Shown here in pieces: positions 15,159-15,336 of a stretch of 15,336 nucleotides of DNA. Made by a program: the position numbers and the translations under genes. Positions within the stretch are counted from its first letter, which is position 1. Every line of letters starts with the position of its first letter. The stretch comes from Acidobacteriota bacterium (lineage in GTDB: Bacteria > Acidobacteriota > Blastocatellia > Pyrinomonadales > Pyrinomonadaceae). Location: the NCBI GenBank assembly GCA_003222855.1, contig QHXH01000214.1:1-15336 (forward strand). Direction: 5' to 3'. The notes beneath the pieces were generated by a model, which ran no database searches, was not told the DNA's origin, and saw nothing but the letters and a program-made list of their open reading frames with translations.

Positions 15159-15336
15159 ATGTTCAAAGAAGCCCTGCAAACGATCGTGGAAAAGACTGAT
15201 GGCAGTCTCGGCGCGCTAATCATGGGCGCTGACGGCTTGTCAGTCGAAAAGTTTTTCAATGAAGAAGGCTATGCTGCGAACCTCGATGTTGCCGCCGCCG
15301 AATTCACTACCTTAGTCCGCACCGCAATGCGTTCGG
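15159..15336 (+). CDS. Roadblock/LC7-domain protein (5' part, cut by window end)
   Basis: Only the first 59 codons are present. The start MFKEALQTIVEKTDGSLGAL followed by IMGADGLSVEKF matches the roadblock/LC7 fold: a first helix, then a strand pair around a small-residue turn with the GADGL motif. Such proteins, like MglB of Myxococcus, form dimers that act on small Ras-like GTPases and can set the pole at which type IV pili work. GGAAGG lies almost directly before the ATG, with another AGG at 15145. It follows pilQ in the same direction after a hairpin, so partial co-expression is plausible. Whether it is a true MglB needs the missing 3' half and a neighbouring GTPase gene. Confidence 0.82.
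   Translation, partial: MFKEALQTIVEKTDGSLGALIMGADGLSVEKFFNEEGYAANLDVAAAEFTTLVRTAMRS

Overview
The window looks like chromosomal DNA of a Gram-negative, diderm bacterium. It carries an outer-membrane secretin (PilQ) and a complete type IV pilus alignment cluster in the order pilM-N-O-P-Q. The mix of a large secreted M14-type peptidase, a roadblock protein next to pilQ, scattered single tRNA genes and a Gly-rich secretin suggests Acidobacteriota, possibly Blastocatellia/Pyrinomonadaceae. That placement is an inference from style of content; there is no rRNA or phylogenetic marker search behind it.

Layout. Bases 1-224 hold a hairpin and a probable intrinsic terminator of an unseen upstream gene. 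Bases 225-2120 encode the two permeases of a peptide/nickel-type ABC importer (DppB/DppC-like); no ATPase or binding protein lies in the window. A degenerate heptamer array sits between them, and a second, larger inverted heptamer array (2325-2470) lies upstream of a 1014-residue secreted M14-family zinc peptidase (2526-5570). tRNA-His, tRNA-Arg and tRNA-Pro lie as single minus-strand genes, each with an encoded CCA. Between the last two are a small unrecognised gene with a good terminator (5784-6032) and an HU/IHF-family DNA-binding protein (6421-6732). From 7070 to 9447 a minus-strand pair, translationally coupled by an ATGA overlap, encodes a membrane-anchored DUF3352-like protein and the nucleotide-pool sanitising enzyme RdgB.

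From 9448 to 9790 lies a divergent promoter region. Two promoter-like elements share one -35 box. The rightward transcript would carry a leader of about 250 bases with four successive hairpins before pilM. Then follow pilM (9791), pilN (GTGA overlap), pilO, pilP and pilQ, with a promoter-like site before pilQ that resembles the one before pilM. After pilQ come a strong hairpin and the start of a roadblock/LC7 gene, cut by the window edge.

How the genes work together. PilM (cytoplasmic, actin-like) binds the N-terminal tail of PilN. PilN and PilO form inner-membrane heterodimers, PilP bridges to the periplasmic part of the secretin, and PilQ is the outer-membrane pore. The roadblock protein may regulate a small GTPase that controls pilus polarity, as MglB does in Myxococcus; this is inference from position. 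I found no mobile element, CRISPR array or clearly new multi-gene system. The most unusual signals are the heptamer arrays and the structured pilM leader.
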